Origin: CAZPUS01 sp964589825
GTDB taxonomy: Bacteria; Fibrobacterota; Chitinivibrionia; Chitinivibrionales; WJKA01
Length of the DNA: 64,000 nucleotides
Assembly: GCA_964589825.1 (NCBI GenBank)
Contig: CAZPUS010000002.1
Location: forward strand, 76,497 to 140,496
Direction of reading: 5' to 3'
Every line of letters starts with the position of its first letter. The first letter of the stretch is position 1. Below, one piece after another: positions 37,807 through 46,363 of this stretch. Position numbers and translations under genes: made by a program. Below the pieces are notes generated by a model. That model was given only the letters and a program-made list of their open reading frames with translations. It ran no database searches and had not been told where the DNA came from.

Positions 37807-38205
37807 TCAGTCATTTGAGTCGAAAACACGTTTTTTAACGTATTCGCGAATCTGCTGTTTTTCTGCAAGCCCGAGGTTTTTGAATTGTACCCCGTAAAGA
37901 GTTGATGATGTGACAGAATGTGAATGTACAACCGAGCAGTCGGTCTTTATCATGATATTCGTGCCGCTCAGAGAAAAGGTGACACGAAGCCGCTGCGTAG
38001 GAGAATAGCTGCGTTCGGATCTGAACATCATACCGCCCTCACTGATATTGATTACATAACACAGCTCCGGGTCCTGCGGTGTTCCATCCAGGGAATAGAC
38101 TTCTACGGTGACGAAGTCGACTTCGACACGTGCATGTTTTCTTCTGTTTGATTGATCTTCTGATTGTTGCATACTCATAAAATAGTATTTCTCCGCTTTA
38201 CTCAT
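37807..38205 (-). CDS. PilZ domain c-di-GMP receptor
   Basis: A protein of up to 132 residues consisting of a single PilZ domain. The c-di-GMP-binding motifs are RRKHAR (RxxxR) and INISEGGM (the [D/N]xSxxG motif), followed by a beta-barrel ending in YGVQFKNL. PilZ proteins bind c-di-GMP and alter motility, pili or secretion. The start is uncertain: ATGs at 38205, 38178 and 38172 are all in frame, and no Shine-Dalgarno decides. It lies 24 bp downstream of rtcB on the same strand. The HD-GYP protein at 53.2 kb degrades the same messenger. Confidence 0.85.
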   Translation of the reverse strand: MSKAEKYYFMSMQQSEDQSNRRKHARVEVDFVTVEVYSLDGTPQDPELCYVINISEGGMMFRSERSYSPTQRLRVTFSLSGTNIMIKTDCSVVHSHSVTSSTLYGVQFKNLGLAEKQQIREYVKKRVFDSND

Positions 38206-38229
38206 GACAGATGCCCGGTGGCCGGATGT

Positions 38230-39411
38230 TTACCCTTTTACCACGCCAAGGGGAGTCAGGCGATACAGTACCTCTATGCAGTCCTGCTGCAGGGCGATGA
38301 CTTCGTCGATATTCTTGTATGCCTGGGGGGCTTCGCTCAGGTCGTATTTCCCCGTTTTTTTTCCAGCTTTTTTGGTGAGCGAAGAAGGTTCCCAGACAAT
38401 ACCTTTCATCCGCGTTTGCACATCGGCAAGAGTGAGAGTCTTGTTTGCGGCACGTCGGCTCATGGTTCTGCCTGCTCCATGAGAGCAGGAGGCAAAGCTT
38501 TCCGGATTATCTTTTCCACGGACAATGAATGATGCATTGCCCATACTTCCGGGGATAATACCGGATTGATCTCTGAATGCACGGGTTGCACCCTTGCGAT
38601 GAATCATGTATTCACTGCCAAAATGGCGCTCACGCGCGGCAAAATTGTGATGGATATTGATCTGTTCGAGAATTCGGCAATCGGTATGACGGGCAAGAAT
38701 CGCGATACAGTGTTTTTTTATCCGGTCTCTGTTTTCACGGGCGAACGCAAGCGTGAAATCCATTGCTGCACAATAATCCTTTGCTACACGTGAGGAGAGC
38801 GGAACCCATGCGAGTGAATCTGTGGGCAGCCGGGTGTTGTGTGCATTGCAGTATTCGAGCGCATGTCTGTGATACGCCGCCGCGACTTTGTAGCCGAAGT
38901 TGCGGCTTCCGGTATGCAGCATGCACCAGAGGTTGTTCCATTCGTCTTTCTGAAGTTCTATAAAGTGATTGCCACCTCCCAGAGTTCCCAGTTGTTTTGC
39001 GGCGGAAGGGAGCTCTCGTGTCACCGCATCGAGGTCCGGCGCATCGTTGAACCCCTCCCATGAGCGAGGCGAAGTGTGATGCGCGAAGCCAAGCGGGATT
39101 TCGCGGCGGATGTTGTGAATAATACGTGCGATAGTGTCGTGATCCAGTTCAGTGGTCGATATGTTGGTACGAAGTGCACACATTCCGCAGCCTATATCGA
39201 CACCCACCGCATTCGGTATTACTGCGTCTTTACATGCGACAACGCAGCCAATGGGAATGCCGAAGCCTTCATGGCAGTCCGGCATGAGAGCGATATGACG
39301 GTGTACGCACTCGAGGGTGGAAAGATTGTCTATCTGTTTCCAGGTCCCGGAATCGATGTGGTCTGCCCAGGATTTGACTGGAAGAGATAATTCTGTAAAG
39401 GTATGTATCAT
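38230..39411 (-). CDS. rtcB: RNA-splicing ligase RtcB
   Basis: A 393-residue Mn/GTP-dependent RNA ligase that joins 2',3'-cyclic phosphate and 5'-OH RNA ends. Metal and guanylation motifs are present: NAVGVDIGCGM, LGTLGGGNHFIEL, MLHTGSRNFG, INIHHNFA, and the guanylated-His block SHGAGRTMSR. The start at 39411 (MIHTFTELS) fits the family; the frame upstream to 39531 comes from the repeat at 39484-39539. No archease gene is adjacent. It is probably co-transcribed with the PilZ gene. Confidence 0.95.
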   Translation of the reverse strand: MIHTFTELSLPVKSWADHIDSGTWKQIDNLSTLECVHRHIALMPDCHEGFGIPIGCVVACKDAVIPNAVGVDIGCGMCALRTNISTTELDHDTIARIIHNIRREIPLGFAHHTSPRSWEGFNDAPDLDAVTRELPSAAKQLGTLGGGNHFIELQKDEWNNLWCMLHTGSRNFGYKVAAAYHRHALEYCNAHNTRLPTDSLAWVPLSSRVAKDYCAAMDFTLAFARENRDRIKKHCIAILARHTDCRILEQINIHHNFAARERHFGSEYMIHRKGATRAFRDQSGIIPGSMGNASFIVRGKDNPESFASCSHGAGRTMSRRAANKTLTLADVQTRMKGIVWEPSSLTKKAGKKTGKYDLSEAPQAYKNIDEVIALQQDCIEVLYRLTPLGVVKG

Positions 39412-39483
39412 AATGTATACTTGAGATGTTGAAATTTTACCCGGCGGCGCTATGGTCTCCGTGTATATGCCGTCGCTTCGTGA

Positions 39484-39539
39484 GCAGTTCGTCGGTTTGG
39501 GGCATGTATGAAGGCTCCTTGGATCGGACATGCATACAT
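39484..39539 (+). repeat. Second repeat family, copy c (cut by a fold-back element)
   Basis: GCAGTTCGTCGG, GGGGCATGTATGAAGGC, CTTGGATCGGA and CATGCATACATC match the other two copies but stop abruptly where the fold-back element begins at 39540. The usual TTCCGAAA tail is missing. ATGTATG can pair with CATACAT across the loop. Confidence 0.5.
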
Positions 39540-39700
39540 CCTGAATTGAGCGGTTTTTTTTGCGAAAGCTGCTGCAATCCGCACTGCTCTTCTATTCTCT
39601 AAAATCATGAGACAAACGACAAGGTTGCCCCAACGTTTATGAGAACACAATAGCAGCACGGCTCACCGCAGCTTTTATTATAACAACCGCTCAATTCAGA
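39540..39700 (+). repeat. Fold-back element, full length
   Basis: A 161-bp, well conserved copy from CCTGAATTGAGCGGTTTTT to CGCTCAATTCAGA, with arms closely complementary and centre CAAACGACAAGGTTG. It lies in the 425-bp gap between rtcB and the H1-like gene. Confidence 0.9.
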
Positions 39701-39730
39701 TTATGTTTGACGACATTATTTGCATTAGTG

Positions 39731-39759
39731 TTGACAAATAGTTATATTGTTATATTAAT
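39731..39759 (+). promoter_or_regulatory. Probable promoter of H1-like gene
   Basis: A perfect TTGACA followed at 16-17 bp by TATTAA/ATTAAT in a strongly A/T-rich stretch that contrasts with the surroundings. The gene start at 39837 has AGGAG upstream. Confidence 0.5.
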
Positions 39760-39836
39760 TAACAGATTATATTTACAATTGTTTTAAAATATATAACGTT
39801 AATTACTTTTTTGTCAACCTTAAAAGGAGACAAACA

Positions 39837-40736
39837 ATGCCGCGGATTACCCCCAAAAAACTGCAGCAGCTGCAGAAAAAGTACAAAACGGATGCGCGTA
39901 TAGGCGAGTATTTTGGTATCACCCGGCAGGCGGTGCACCAGTGGCGTGCGGCGTTCGGTATCGATTCCCTGCGTGCCAGAAACAAAGAGAGAAACAAGAA
40001 GATTGTACAGCTTTACAATGCAGGCAAAGGGGGAGAATATATCGCCCGTAAGTTCGGTCTTTCCGTGTCGCAAACCTACAGAATTATAAACGGAGAGCTC
40101 AAAGGCAAAAAGAAAACCGCGGCGCGAAAACGTGCTGCAACAAGGAAAAAATCTGCGGCGGCTAAAACCACGGCAACCAAAACAGCCACCAAACGCGCAA
40201 CTTCCGGTACAAAAAGCGGAACAAGTGCGAAAAAATTGACGTCCCGGAAAACAGCCGGTAAAAAAACGAAAACGTCCGGCAAAAAAGCGGCGGCCCCAAA
40301 AAAGACGACCAGAAAAACCACGGCTGCAAAACCGACAGCTAAAAGCAGTACAAAGAATGCGGGGAAAAAACGCAGTGCATCAGCCAAAAAGAGTGACACT
40401 GCAAAAACTGCAGCACAAAGCAGCACAAAAGCCAAAAAATCCGCTTCCGCCAAAAAGGCTGCGTCCGGACGTAAATCAACCACAGCAAAATCAGCGCCGA
40501 AAAAAAGCGGGAGCACTGCCAAGAAGTCGACCGCCCGTACCACGGCTTCCTCTAAAAAATCGACCGCCGCTTCCAAAAAATCGTCAACACGTACATCCAC
40601 GGGCCGCAAATCTTCTGCTACAAAAAAGACGGCTTCCGGGGCAAAAAAGTCTGGTAGCCGCAAAGTTGCCACAAAAAAGAAAACGAGTACAGGGGCAAAA
40701 AAGAGCACGAAGAAGAGCTCTGCACGCCGCAAATGA
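39837..40736 (+). CDS. Histone H1-like basic protein with N-terminal HTH domains
   Basis: A 299-residue, very basic protein. Residues 1-30 carry KKLQQLQKKYKTDARIGEYF, then GITRQAVHQWRAAFGI reads as a helix-turn-helix. A second one follows in IARKFGLSVSQTYRIING (~residues 72-90). From ~95 to the end the sequence is low-complexity Lys, Ala, Ser, Thr and Arg (AAKTTATKTATKRAT-type runs), like the C-terminal tail of histone H1 and bacterial Hc1/AlgP-type proteins. It likely binds DNA broadly, with the HTH adding specificity; its true role is unknown. AGGAG precedes the ATG. A spurious long antisense frame covers most of it. Confidence 0.8.
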   Translation: MPRITPKKLQQLQKKYKTDARIGEYFGITRQAVHQWRAAFGIDSLRARNKERNKKIVQLYNAGKGGEYIARKFGLSVSQTYRIINGELKGKKKTAARKRAATRKKSAAAKTTATKTATKRATSGTKSGTSAKKLTSRKTAGKKTKTSGKKAAAPKKTTRKTTAAKPTAKSSTKNAGKKRSASAKKSDTAKTAAQSSTKAKKSASAKKAASGRKSTTAKSAPKKSGSTAKKSTARTTASSKKSTAASKKSSTRTSTGRKSSATKKTASGAKKSGSRKVATKKKTSTGAKKSTKKSSARRK

Positions 40737-40981
40737 TGCGACTGTGCAGAATGCTGGGACGTGGGATCGGACATTAGTATGGTGAGTAGTTTTTGTAGGG
40801 ACAGTAAGGGTATCGGTGGATATTCGTTCGGTGCGCAAAGAGGGAATTCGATGGGTGTAGCGTTTGTCTGCAGATCTGTTTCAAGCGGTACACGCAGGCG
40901 AGTGCAACATTTAACGCATTCGGCAAGCGCATCGGGTAGGGACTTGCAGGAGGCCGACTGAAAATGGCGGCTTAGCTTGAA

Positions 40982-41141
40982 CCTGAATGGAGCGATGTTA
41001 TTTGCGAAATCAGCCGCAATCCGCACTACTTTTATATTCTCGAAAACCATGAGACAACCAACAAGGTTGCCCCATAATTTTCGAAAACACAATAGCAGCA
41101 CGGCTCAAAGCAGCTTTATCAAAAAAACCGCTCAACTTCGG
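40982..41141 (+). repeat. Fold-back element, full length, with 5-bp target duplication
   Basis: A 160-bp copy from CCTGAATGGAGCGATG to CTCAACTTCGG, flanked on both sides by TTGAA. The centre CAACCAACAAGGTTG is the consensus. It occupies the middle of the 579-bp gap (40737-41315) between the H1-like gene and murJ, where I see no other feature. Confidence 0.93.
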
Positions 41142-41315
41142 TTGAAATCAAAGCACACATGCCGCAGGGCATTCAGGCTGAAATCAGCAATTACATTGTC
41201 GCCGATAGTTCGTTACTTCAGAATTGAACGATCCAGGTAACACAATCGCTCAGTGTAATTACCCTCGAATAATTCCGGCTGCGTTATTCATTCAGACTAT
41301 CGGATACCTTTATCA

Positions 41316-42923
41316 GTGCATACTACATCGAATAGACGCGCGATTTTTACGGCTACTGCAATAATGACTGCATCGGTTCTGCTTAGTCGTGTGACCGGCC
41401 TTGTGCGGGAGATGGTGCTGGCGCATTACGGCGGTACCGGCGCCGAGGTCGATGCGTATGTCGCGGCCTTTCTCATACCCGAGCTCATGAATCATTTTCT
41501 TGCGGGTGGGTTTCTTGCAATTACCTTTATCCCTATTTTCCAGTCGCATATTGCTTCAGGAAAAGAAGACCGCGCCTGGCATGCGTTTTCGAATATCCTT
41601 ACCTGCGGCAGTGTAGTGTTATTCGTTTTTTTGCTTCTGGGTATGGTATATACTGACGATATCCTGCTGTGGATAAGGGGGATAAAGTCACGGACCGGTG
41701 CAGCCAATGCCATGCGGGATGCGCAATGGGTTGCGCTTACCGTTCGGCTTACCCGCATTGTACTGCCGGCACAGCTTTTCATATACTGGGGCTCGTTTTT
41801 TATGGCGGTACAGTATGCGCGCAAGCAGTTTCTGCTTCCTGCGCTTATGCCGCTGTGCTATAACGTGGGTATCATTCTTGGCGGCATATTCCTCGGTCCC
41901 GCAATCGGTATCGAAGGGTTTGCATGGGGTGTGCTTGCTGGTTCCTTTGCAGGTGGTGTACTTGTACAGATACCCGGTCTGGTGCGCGTAGGTGCCAGGT
42001 TTTCTCCTGTGCTGCATCCGGGTGCACCCGATCTTCGTAGGTTTGTTTTTCTTTCTTTTCCCTTTATCATCGGTATCGGGATGCAGTTTTCGGTTGAATT
42101 GTTCCGCTTTTTCGGTCTTTTTCTCAGTCGGGGTGCGATTGCCAGTCTCAATTATGCGGTCAGAATAATGATGATCGTAGTTGCCCTGGTAGGACAGGCC
42201 CTCTCGACCGCATCGTATCCGTTTTTGAGCCAGTTAGCGGCGGAAAAAAAAAACGATGCGCTCTGGTCTCTCTCCAGGCGTCTCATAGAACGGGTCTCCG
42301 TAGTAGCCATTATTATTTCCGCAGTAATGATCGCGCTTGCGCCGCACATCGTACGCATATTGTTTGAGCGCGGAGCATTCGAAGCGGAGTCGACCGCGCA
42401 TACGGCACACATATTTGTCATTTATGCAATCGGCATATTTGCTCTGGCTGCCAATACCATCGTTATGCGCTGTTTTTTTGCGCGGCAGAATACTCTTTTG
42501 CCAATGATCGTCAGTACTGCGGGAGTGGTTGTATCTTTTCCGTTGTATCTGCTGTTTATTCCGCATTTTGAGGCTGCAGGGGTTGCTGCCGCCGCGGTGA
42601 TCGGAATATGTATACAATTTTTCGCCCTTTTTACAATGTGGTGCAAACGAAATAACGCCCCGGACGCAGTGCGGTCCTATTTAGTGACAATGGCAAAAAC
42701 CATGCTGGTTGCAGTATGTGCATGGGCGGTGTGCAGGGGAATACGGTATGGTATGGTATTCTGGCAGGTGGAAATCATTAACCGGTTTTGCAGTGATATG
42801 GTGCTGATTACGGTGGGATCGCTTGCCTCATTTGCCACGGCTGCATTGCTTCTTCATTATTTGAACGTTATCACGTTCAAAGAGATGCGCTCTCTGCTAC
42901 ACCGTAACGTGCATGCGGATTGA
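41316..42923 (+). CDS. murJ: Lipid II flippase MurJ
   Basis: A 535-residue polytopic inner-membrane protein of the MurJ/MviN family, moving lipid II to the periplasm for peptidoglycan synthesis. It opens with ATAIMTASVLLSRVTGLVRE and has the family's AYVAAFLIPELMNHFLAGG segment, about 13-14 transmembrane helices, and late motifs SRRLIERVSVVAII and ILFERGAF. The start is GTG at 41316 with a weak ribosome-binding site. Length is typical. It is convergent with the HNH gene. Confidence 0.95.
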   Translation: MHTTSNRRAIFTATAIMTASVLLSRVTGLVREMVLAHYGGTGAEVDAYVAAFLIPELMNHFLAGGFLAITFIPIFQSHIASGKEDRAWHAFSNILTCGSVVLFVFLLLGMVYTDDILLWIRGIKSRTGAANAMRDAQWVALTVRLTRIVLPAQLFIYWGSFFMAVQYARKQFLLPALMPLCYNVGIILGGIFLGPAIGIEGFAWGVLAGSFAGGVLVQIPGLVRVGARFSPVLHPGAPDLRRFVFLSFPFIIGIGMQFSVELFRFFGLFLSRGAIASLNYAVRIMMIVVALVGQALSTASYPFLSQLAAEKKNDALWSLSRRLIERVSVVAIIISAVMIALAPHIVRILFERGAFEAESTAHTAHIFVIYAIGIFALAANTIVMRCFFARQNTLLPMIVSTAGVVVSFPLYLLFIPHFEAAGVAAAAVIGICIQFFALFTMWCKRNNAPDAVRSYLVTMAKTMLVAVCAWAVCRGIRYGMVFWQVEIINRFCSDMVLITVGSLASFATAALLLHYLNVITFKEMRSLLHRNVHAD

Positions 42924-42974
42924 AAGCCTGTTGCTATTCGTACGTATGTTGTGCGGATGCTGCGTTGCCATACG

Positions 42975-43526
42975 TCAGTCCTCTTCAAGAATTACATTCC
43001 AGTAGATGTAATCCTCCCATGATTCGTGCGGTATTTCAGCGGCAATTTTGCTTACCAGGTTTGCAGGTGCCGCTTTGTCAAGACGTGGCGCGCAGGGCTT
43101 TCTGATAGGGAACATCCCTGCTTGTTTCGGCGTTTTATTCCCTTTTTTGTTATTGCACCGCATGCAGCATACCACAATGTTCTGCCAGTTTGTTCTCCCC
43201 CCCTGTGACAAGGGGACCACGTGGTCGAACGTGAAATTGGACAGGGATACTTTTCTGCCGCAGTAGACACAGGCCCCGTTGTCTCTTACATAGACATTGC
43301 GTCTGCTGAAGGGAAGGGTGCGTACGAATCGACGGGGCATGTAGTCGGACTGGATGCACTGGATTACCGCAGGGGCAAGCATGGAGAAGCTGATAGAACG
43401 TATTGGCATGTCGTGGTATTCCGCAAGTACCACCGCTTTTTCCATAAAGTACAGGGATATGGCTCGCTGCCACGAAACAATGGATACCGGAAGACCTGCA
43501 GAATTGAGTACAAGTGATTCGGCCAT
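42975..43526 (-). CDS. HNH endonuclease
   Basis: A 183-residue protein. The C-terminal half is a Zn-type HNH nuclease: CVYCGRKVSLSNFTFDH, VVPLSQGGRTNWQNIVVCC and RCNNKKGNKTP carry two CxxC pairs and the catalytic His-Asn-His. The N-terminal part (VLNSAGLPVSIVSWQRAI) matches a common stand-alone HNH family of unknown role seen in many phyla. I start at 43526 because AAGGAGA is then 10 nt away; the GTG at 43535 is too close. There is no linked methylase. Confidence 0.88.
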   Translation of the reverse strand: MAESLVLNSAGLPVSIVSWQRAISLYFMEKAVVLAEYHDMPIRSISFSMLAPAVIQCIQSDYMPRRFVRTLPFSRRNVYVRDNGACVYCGRKVSLSNFTFDHVVPLSQGGRTNWQNIVVCCMRCNNKKGNKTPKQAGMFPIRKPCAPRLDKAAPANLVSKIAAEIPHESWEDYIYWNVILEED

Positions 43527-43722
43527 AGCAGACACTCTCCTTTGCTGTACTAAAAGTATACATTATTGCCGCTTCTGCAGGCAAGGGATTATGAGGAGGA
43601 AAAGTATGAAAAATCAAATAATAACATAATGTTAACAAATGCAGCTCAGAAATCCGGCCTATACTATTTTTTTAGTGTATGCATTACTCTCATCCATTTT
43701 TTCTGCATAAGGAGTGTCATAT

Positions 43723-44244
43723 ATGAATCTCGATGCCGTAATTCGTAAAGTTCCCGATTTCCCCAAAAAAGGCATTACCTTCTACGATATTACCAGCCTT
43801 TTTACCAATGCCGATGCATTCCGCTATGTGGTCGACCACATGGTCTCTCGATACGCGACAGAAGAGATTGACGGCGTGGTTGCGGTGGAAAGCCGCGGTT
43901 TTCTACTGGGTTCCTGTTTTGCCTATAAAGCGGGTTTGCCGGTGGTACTGGCACGAAAAAAGGGGAAGCTGCCCGGTGAAACCTGGGAATGCAGTTATGA
44001 TCTCGAATACGGCTCCGCCACCATGGAAATCCACAAAGCCGATTTGGAGTACGGAAAACACTGGCTGATCATTGACGATCTTATCGCCACCGGCGGGACC
44101 CTCGAGGCGGTCGCTAAGATGATAGAGTTTTCGGGAGGAGAGGCGGTCGGTATTTTTTCCATTATCGGACTTCCGTTTTTGAACTATAAAGAAAAACTGC
44201 AGAAATACAATCCGGTCACGATGATCGATTATCAGTCTGAATAG
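43723..44244 (+). CDS. apt: Adenine phosphoribosyltransferase
   Basis: A 173-residue purine salvage enzyme converting adenine and PRPP to AMP. The family blocks are FPKKGITFYDIT, the VAVESRGF hood region, VLARKKGKLPGET, and the PRPP-binding loop LIIDDLIATGGTLEA. The start at 43723 has AAGGAG 8 nt upstream; the GTG at 43714 sits too near it. An unknown 152-residue protein follows 27 bp later, probably in the same operon with asnS. Confidence 0.96.
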   Translation: MNLDAVIRKVPDFPKKGITFYDITSLFTNADAFRYVVDHMVSRYATEEIDGVVAVESRGFLLGSCFAYKAGLPVVLARKKGKLPGETWECSYDLEYGSATMEIHKADLEYGKHWLIIDDLIATGGTLEAVAKMIEFSGGEAVGIFSIIGLPFLNYKEKLQKYNPVTMIDYQSE

Positions 44245-44271
44245 CGTTACCAATGCAGCGCAGGAGCGGTA

Positions 44272-44730
44272 ATGCGGCTTCGTGTGTATAAAAATCCATT
44301 TGCAGAGCAGCCCGGACGTATCCGGCTTCTTTTCGAGAGTGAGCAGCGTGTCCTCTCCCGCGGGAGAAACTGCGAATTTTATATCTATGTATGGATCGAT
44401 ACCAATTTTGATGTCCGGGGATTTCAGGTGGTGTTCGATGAAGAGTATGTGCTGACATACAAGCCGCAGCGGGGCATATCGCTCGAATGTATCGAGGATA
44501 TACCGATAAAACGAGCGGTTAAAACATGTAATGATGAGGAAATTGAAAAAGAAGTGTGTCGGCTTTTGAACGAGATGGAATCGGAGGAATTTTCACACCT
44601 GCTGTACGATATCCAGCGTATGTGTGCGCAACGTGGCCCGATGAACGAAACGCTCACCCTCTGCGCAGATGAATGCGATCTGTTGCGCACCATATATACA
44701 GATACGTTTTCCTTTCACCGCGGCTCATGA
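44272..44730 (+). CDS. Hypothetical protein
   Basis: A 152-residue soluble protein that I do not recognise. It has no signal peptide or membrane segment. The N-terminal half is beta-rich with FYIYVWIDTNFDVRGFQVVF. The C-terminal half is helical and acidic (NDEEIEKEVCRLLNEMES, LYDIQRMCAQ). There are several isolated Cys but no paired motif. It sits between apt (27 bp) and asnS (55 bp) on the same strand, so it is probably part of that operon. The frame is intact and its base use matches the neighbours. Confidence 0.65.
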   Translation: MRLRVYKNPFAEQPGRIRLLFESEQRVLSRGRNCEFYIYVWIDTNFDVRGFQVVFDEEYVLTYKPQRGISLECIEDIPIKRAVKTCNDEEIEKEVCRLLNEMESEEFSHLLYDIQRMCAQRGPMNETLTLCADECDLLRTIYTDTFSFHRGS

Positions 44731-44785
44731 GCAGTTCATGTCAAGCCGGCGGATACCGGTCCGCACACCGATCCGGAGTAAGAGT

Positions 44786-46171
44786 ATGAATGCCAATCCG
44801 CGTATACGAACCGTGTTGAATGATCCGCCGGTGGGGGAACGGGTGACGCTGCAGGGGTGGGTAAAAACCCGACGAAGCACCAGAAAACGATCGTTTATCG
44901 AACTCAGCGACGGATCGAGTGTACGGGGGATTCAGGTAATCGCGGAAGCGGATATGTCGGGCTATGAAGAGACGGTTGCCCCGCTTACCACCGCAAGCAG
45001 TATAGAAGTTGACGGAATCGTCTCGCGTTCTCCGGGAGGGGAACAGGCGGTGGAGCTGCAGGCCGAATGCGTCCGGGTGATAACGTTCTCACCTGCAGAG
45101 TATCCGCTGCAGAAAAAGCGCCACAGTTTTGAATTTCTGCGCGAGATGCCCCATTTGCGGGGACGCACCACGAGTATTGCCGCGGTTATGCGTATACGCC
45201 ATACCCTGAGTAATGCCATTCACCGGTTTTTTGATCAACAGGGTTTTTATTACATACACACTCCGTTGATCACTGCCATGGACTGTGAGGGGGCGGGAGA
45301 GCAGTTTACGGTGACTGCGTTCGATCCGGTCAGGGTGGCAACAGAGGGCACAGAGCTCTCATTCACCGATGATTTTTTCGGAACACGTGCATTCCTGACG
45401 GTCAGCGGTCAGCTCGAAGCGGAAAGCTATGCCTGCGCGCTGAAAAACGTCTATACGTTCGGACCGACATTCCGCGCAGAAAACTCCCATACCGCGCGGC
45501 ATCTGGCCGAGTTCTGGATGGTGGAGCCCGAAATGGCCTTTTGTGATATCACAGGTGATATGGATACTGCCGAGGCTTTCTTGCACTATATCGCGAATGC
45601 CGTGTTAGAGGAGAATGATCAGGAGTGCGAATTTCTTGAAAAAATGAACGAGTGCGCACTTCGTGAAACGCTTTCGCATATACGTACTTCGCCGTTTATA
45701 CGAATGAGCTACAGTGATGCGCTCGATATACTCCAAAAAAGTGATTGTACCTTCGAGTATCCGCTGCAGTGGGGATGCGATCTGCAGTCAGAACACGAAC
45801 GTGCGCTTATTGAATGCAGCGGCGGTACGACACCGGTGATGATTACCGATTTCCCTGCCGACATCAAGCCCTTTTACATGAAGGATAATCCGGACGGTCG
45901 TACCGTGCGTGCGCTCGATTGCGTGGTGCCGGGACTCGGCGAACTTATCGGCGGCAGCGAACGTGAAACCAACCGGGAACGACTCGAACACAAAATGCGT
46001 GCCGCCGGAATGAATATCGAGGATTATGACTGGTATCTGCAGCTTCGCATGTACGGCGGGGTCCCGCATGCGGGATTCGGCCTCGGCTTCGATCGTCTGG
46101 TGCAGTTTTGTACCGGAATGCACAATATCCGAGATGTAATACCATTTCCCCGTGCCCCCGGTACCATATAA
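44786..46171 (+). CDS. asnS: Asparaginyl-tRNA synthetase
   Basis: A 461-residue class IIb synthetase. An N-terminal OB-fold anticodon domain (GERVTLQGWVKTRRSTRK, FIELSDGSSVRGIQVI) precedes the class II core with motif 2 TFRAENSHTARHLAEFWMVE and motif 3 GVPHAGFGLGFDRLVQF. The FYYIHTPLITAMDCEGAG stretch is AsnRS-typical. The start at 44786 has GGAG upstream; the longer frame from 44669 overlaps the previous gene. A gatC gene at 52.1 kb suggests that amidotransferase-based Gln or Asn synthesis may also occur. Confidence 0.95.
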   Translation: MNANPRIRTVLNDPPVGERVTLQGWVKTRRSTRKRSFIELSDGSSVRGIQVIAEADMSGYEETVAPLTTASSIEVDGIVSRSPGGEQAVELQAECVRVITFSPAEYPLQKKRHSFEFLREMPHLRGRTTSIAAVMRIRHTLSNAIHRFFDQQGFYYIHTPLITAMDCEGAGEQFTVTAFDPVRVATEGTELSFTDDFFGTRAFLTVSGQLEAESYACALKNVYTFGPTFRAENSHTARHLAEFWMVEPEMAFCDITGDMDTAEAFLHYIANAVLEENDQECEFLEKMNECALRETLSHIRTSPFIRMSYSDALDILQKSDCTFEYPLQWGCDLQSEHERALIECSGGTTPVMITDFPADIKPFYMKDNPDGRTVRALDCVVPGLGELIGGSERETNRERLEHKMRAAGMNIEDYDWYLQLRMYGGVPHAGFGLGFDRLVQFCTGMHNIRDVIPFPRAPGTI

Positions 46172-46259
46172 CGATACATATTTCTGCGCTATTGCGGAGA
46201 TATCAGTCCCGTTTTGTGCTGCAGGGGCACATGGGGCGTATCTGTGTATGACGTTTGAA

Positions 46260-46342
46260 TGAAAACCGAGCGATTGTTGTAATGAATTCTGCGGTGAGCC
46301 GTGCAGATGTGGTGGGTTCAGCACACAGAATCGTTCAAACCG
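46260..46342 (-). repeat. Fold-back element, partial, reverse orientation
   Basis: ACCGAGCGATTGTTG, GAATTCTGCGGTGAGCCGTG, then a deleted centre and CACACAGAATCGTTCAAACC. About 83 bp. It lies between asnS and thiL. Confidence 0.6.
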
Positions 46343-46363
46343 GTTGAATAAAGAGGTATGTGT

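Noticed and set aside
40076..41101. 341-codon minus-strand open frame with Val/Phe/Leu/Ala-rich product
   Set aside because: It is antisense to the H1-like gene; a Lys/Ala/Ser-rich repeat read backward rarely meets stops. Its N-terminus is derived from the fold-back element at 40982.
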